A DNA stretch of 64,000 nucleotides. Origin: Bacillus changyiensis (GTDB taxonomy: Bacteria > Bacillota > Bacilli > Bacillales > Bacillaceae). The stretch lies in contig NZ_JAQFWW010000002.1 of assembly GCF_027706145.1 (NCBI RefSeq), forward strand, positions 496,001-560,000, written 5' to 3'. The notes beneath the pieces are model-generated. The model ran no database searches, was not told where the DNA came from, and was given only the letters and a program-made list of their open reading frames with translations. The position numbers were made by a program, and so were the translations under genes. Shown here one piece after another: positions 61,932-64,000 of this stretch (position 1 is its first letter; each line of letters opens with the position of its first letter).

Positions 61932-62080
61932 TTACATCAAATCTCCCTTAATAAGACACTAAAAACCTTCATTTTTTATGTAAATCCTGTTGAAAGTATA
62001 AAAGATGAAAGAAAAGAAAACAAGCGTTATCCACATTTTGTGGACAACGCTGTTAAAATTGTGGATATTTCTGTGTATAA
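61873..62080. promoter_or_regulatory. DnaA-box cluster at ywlC
   Basis: Seven DnaA-box-like nonamers occur: TGTGGACAG 61873, TGTGGACAA 61884, ACATCCACA 61903, TTATCCACA 62027 (perfect), TGTGGACAA 62039, TGTGGATAT 62060 and TGTGTATAA 62072. The pair at 62027-62047 forms a near-perfect hairpin. A DnaA-binding cluster near ywlC is known in B. subtilis as one of six that moderate replication initiation. Confidence 0.78.
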
Positions 62081-62088
62081 GTAAAACA

Positions 62089-62532
62089 TCATGTTAACTT
62101 TTTCATCATTAAAACGGCTTCGTTTGCTTCAAGTGACACTGAAGCATGCTGTGATTGAATCAGTTCATTCGGTTTATTTTCAGTTGGCTTGAAACCTAGC
62201 ACTTCTAATAAATTGACAGATGTTTGTTTGTTAGTGACTAAATATAGCGTATGAATCTCCCTTTTTTCACATAACACTTGCATACTTTGGAATAGTGAAA
62301 CGACATGACCTTGATTTAACTGATCAGAAACGACCAATGACCGTAAAAGTCCCTTTTCATTTTCAATTTTCTCCATTCCGAGGCAAGCAACGATTTTTTT
62401 CTGGCAATCTTCCATAAGAATAAAGTGGCTCTTATCTTCGTCTATTCCTTTATAGCTTGTCCCCGCCTCTGTTAAGAACGATTGAATCGCATCCTTATCT
62501 CTTTTTTCCGCTAACCTCAATTGGTAGAACAT
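62089..62532 (-). CDS. ywlB: GNAT-type acetyltransferase YwlB
   Basis: The ATG at 62532, after GGGGTG, gives 147 residues (B. subtilis 150); the 39-codon extension is unsupported. The GNAT fold is seen in KGLLRSLVVSDQLNQGHVV (motif A, though the usual Gly-rich loop is weak) and LYLVTNKQTSVNLLEVLGFK. Substrate unknown. It may be an arginine-biosynthesis-type N-acetyltransferase, but this cannot be told from sequence. Confidence 0.82.
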   Translation of the reverse strand: MFYQLRLAEKRDKDAIQSFLTEAGTSYKGIDEDKSHFILMEDCQKKIVACLGMEKIENEKGLLRSLVVSDQLNQGHVVSLFQSMQVLCEKREIHTLYLVTNKQTSVNLLEVLGFKPTENKPNELIQSQHASVSLEANEAVLMMKKLT

Positions 62533-62765
62533 TTTTTCACCCCGTTTTTTTGCTTCTCTACTCATTCTATGAGGGCGACAGTAAAATATACCATTTGATT
62601 TGATAGAGTTTTGATTAGCAGGAACTTCTTTTTGAAAAGTAGACAACAATTAATATGTTCTTTACACTTCTGCCGCGAAAATTATGCTGGTACCCTCCTG
62701 AAAAGAGTTTTTTGTACCGTTTTGGAAAATTATATCACATCCTGATAAACCTTCTACTAACTATA

Positions 62766-63401
62766 TTAAGAAAACAATCCTGACACCCATTCAACTAGGA
62801 AAAACTTAACCTCGGTTTCTTCTTCTTTTGTTTCTTCAGTTTCAGTCTTTGTTTTTTCCTGTTGCTTCTCTTCATCCTCTTCAGGTGCTTTGACGGCTTC
62901 TCCATTGGAAAAATCAAGAAAGCAGAGTGGCGGAAAGAGAACACACCACCAGTTGGCTCCCTCTCCCTTTCCTAATGTAATTAACACCGCTTCATATTCT
63001 CCAGCTGGATATACCATATTGCCGTAAAGCTTGGTCGGAAAAGAAACTTTATCAAAACTGACAGCAACAGATTGCTTACGATTCTCACGCTTTATTACAT
63101 TTTTTGCAATTTGTTTAATTTCGGGTAATTTTGAACGAATCACTTTTCTCGCTTTCTCAATTGATGTCAGATTTTTGACCCAGTTTGTCATTTCCTGATT
63201 CACTTCATCTCTAATTTTGCGCTTTATGTTTTGATCACTCTCATTATTGCTATTTGCTAAAATACGAAAACGAATCGCTTCATCAGGAATAACTTCTGGA
63301 TCTTGACTAGATGACTGAGCTGTCTCTTCCAATGATAAATTCGCAATCGCACCTATTAACAACAGAAATATATAAATAATAGCTATGAATGATTTTTTCA
63401 T
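62766..63401 (-). CDS. spoIIR: Sporulation signalling protein SpoIIR
   Basis: The ATG at 63401 gives 211 residues (B. subtilis 224); a GTG six codons earlier is an alternative. The N-terminal signal segment is KKSFIAIIYIFLLLIGAIAN. The body has AIRFRILANSNNESDQNIKR and GAYEAVLI-like PAGEYEAVLITLGKGEGANW, then WCVLFPPLCFLDFS, the SpoIIR signature. The C-terminus is a low-complexity Glu/Lys/Thr tract before KFFLVEWVSGLFS. It is secreted from the forespore and triggers SpoIIGA to process pro-sigma-E. Confidence 0.94.
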   Translation of the reverse strand: MKKSFIAIIYIFLLLIGAIANLSLEETAQSSSQDPEVIPDEAIRFRILANSNNESDQNIKRKIRDEVNQEMTNWVKNLTSIEKARKVIRSKLPEIKQIAKNVIKRENRKQSVAVSFDKVSFPTKLYGNMVYPAGEYEAVLITLGKGEGANWWCVLFPPLCFLDFSNGEAVKAPEEDEEKQQEKTKTETEETKEEETEVKFFLVEWVSGLFS

Positions 63402-63444
63402 ATTCTCCCCGCTCCTCACCGTTAGTATGAACCTTTTCTAGCCC

Positions 63445-63474
63445 TATTATGGTCAAAAATAAGACGGTTTAAAC
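63445..63474 (-). promoter_or_regulatory. Candidate sigma-F promoter of spoIIR
   Basis: Minus strand: GTTTA (63470-63474), 15-base spacer, GACCATAATA (63445-63454), near the sigma-F pattern GYATA / GGNRANANTW with one mismatch in the -10 motif. Confidence 0.5.
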
Positions 63475-63511
63475 GAGGCAATACAAAAAAAGCTAGCAAG
63501 CTTTTAATCTA

Positions 63512-63538
63512 AAAAAAGAGACATCAGGTTATGCCTCT
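63512..63538 (-). terminator. Terminator of prmC
   Basis: AGAGGCAT / ATGTCTCT stem (one G-T pair) followed by TTTTTT on the minus strand, about 40 bases beyond the prmC stop. Confidence 0.75.
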
Positions 63539-63576
63539 AAAATGAAGGAAGTGGAGATGCATCTCCACCCGTTTGT

Positions 63577-64000
63577 TTATGTTAAGCTGTTATGTTGAAT
63601 GACCGCATATACGATGCGATCCTTTCCATTCAAATCTTTTTTTATCTGAACTTCTGCTTTTGGAAAGAATTTCAGAAACATCTCTCGTACAGCCTTTCCC
63701 TGTGTCCAGCCAATTTCAAAAACGACCAGCGCTTTTTCTGACATGAGACTGGGAATTTCCTTCATAAAACGCTGATAAAATTGTAACCCATCCGCTCCAT
63801 CTGTTAAGGCGTTAACAGGTTCATGAAGACGGACGACATCAGATAGCACCGCCATCTCCTCCTCTGAAATATAAGGGGGATTGGACACGATAATATCAGC
63901 CTTTTTATTTCGCGAAATCAGCGGTTCCAACAAATCACCGCTGAAAAAATCAACTTGCGCTCCAAGTCGTTCAGCATTATTCATTGCCATCTTTAATGCC
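63577..64000 (-). CDS. prmC: Release factor glutamine methyltransferase PrmC, C-terminal part
   Basis: The last 140 codons are present; the frame runs off the right edge (ALK before MAMNNAERLG). The active-site motif SNPPYISEEEM binds the glutamine of the GGQ loop, and ADGLQFYQRF and VFEIGWTQGKAV are SAM-dependent methyltransferase blocks. It methylates the glutamine of release factors RF1 and RF2. In B. subtilis prmC (YwkE) lies between prfA and spoIIR, as expected here. Confidence 0.93.
   Translation of the reverse strand, partial: ALKMAMNNAERLGAQVDFFSGDLLEPLISRNKKADIIVSNPPYISEEEMAVLSDVVRLHEPVNALTDGADGLQFYQRFMKEIPSLMSEKALVVFEIGWTQGKAVREMFLKFFPKAEVQIKKDLNGKDRIVYAVIQHNSLT

Overview
The window is chromosomal DNA of a Bacillus of the B. 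subtilis / B. pumilus group. The backbone gene order and protein sequences match the B. subtilis ywq-ywp-ywo-ywn-ywm-atp-ywl region: ywqA end, ywpJ-glcR, ssbB, ywpG, ywpF, mscL, fabZ, flhP-flhO, mbl, spoIIID, ywoH-ywoG, nrgAB, spoIIQ, ywnH, ywnF, clsB, moaA, spoIID, murAA, ywmB, ywzB, atpIBEFHAGDC, upp, glyA, ywlG, rpiB, ywlE, mntP, ywlC, ywlB, spoIIR and the prmC end. The species cannot be fixed from the sequence alone; gene content makes a B. pumilus-like strain a reasonable guess. No rRNA, tRNA, CRISPR array or intact insertion sequence was seen.

Layout: 0-1.4 kb holds the SNF2 helicase end, a YwqG-like gene lacking its normal N-terminus and a wrecked AAA+ ATPase gene. 1.4-3.2 kb is the glcR-ywpJ sugar-phosphate repressor/phosphatase pair. 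3.2-7.5 kb is a complete glucitol (sorbitol) PTS operon with its own SorC-type regulator, inserted between glcR and ssbB. 7.6-16.4 kb holds housekeeping, flagellar, cell-shape and sporulation genes, a MarR/MFS pair and ppaC. 16.5-18.2 kb is the ammonium transporter/PII pair nrgAB behind a TnrA site. 18.2-20.2 kb is an AT-rich accessory patch with one orphan secreted protein and a multiply frameshifted gene. 20.2-24 kb is spoIIQ, ywnH, ywnF, clsB.

24.2-43.5 kb is the main accessory block: an MFS exporter, then a co-directional catechol-siderophore (bacillibactin) locus. It contains the Btr activator, the FeuABC uptake system, the BesA-type esterase, DhbACEBF biosynthesis and an MbtH-like partner. 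Precursor synthesis (DhbC, B, A), activation (DhbE), assembly (DhbF with MbtH), import (FeuABC) and iron release (BesA) are all together. Two Fur boxes and a pair of direct repeats that look like Btr sites give an obvious control scheme. The two DhbF adenylation domains carry by-eye specificity codes for glycine and threonine, and with DhbE for 2,3-dihydroxybenzoate this predicts (DHB-Gly-Thr)3.

43.5-64 kb returns to backbone: a frameshifted PH-like gene, moaA, spoIID, murAA, the nine-gene ATP synthase operon, upp, glyA and the ywl cluster. A DnaA-box cluster of seven sites lies across the 5' end and upstream region of ywlC. Start codons were reassigned in many genes where a better ribosome binding site and family length supported a downstream start.
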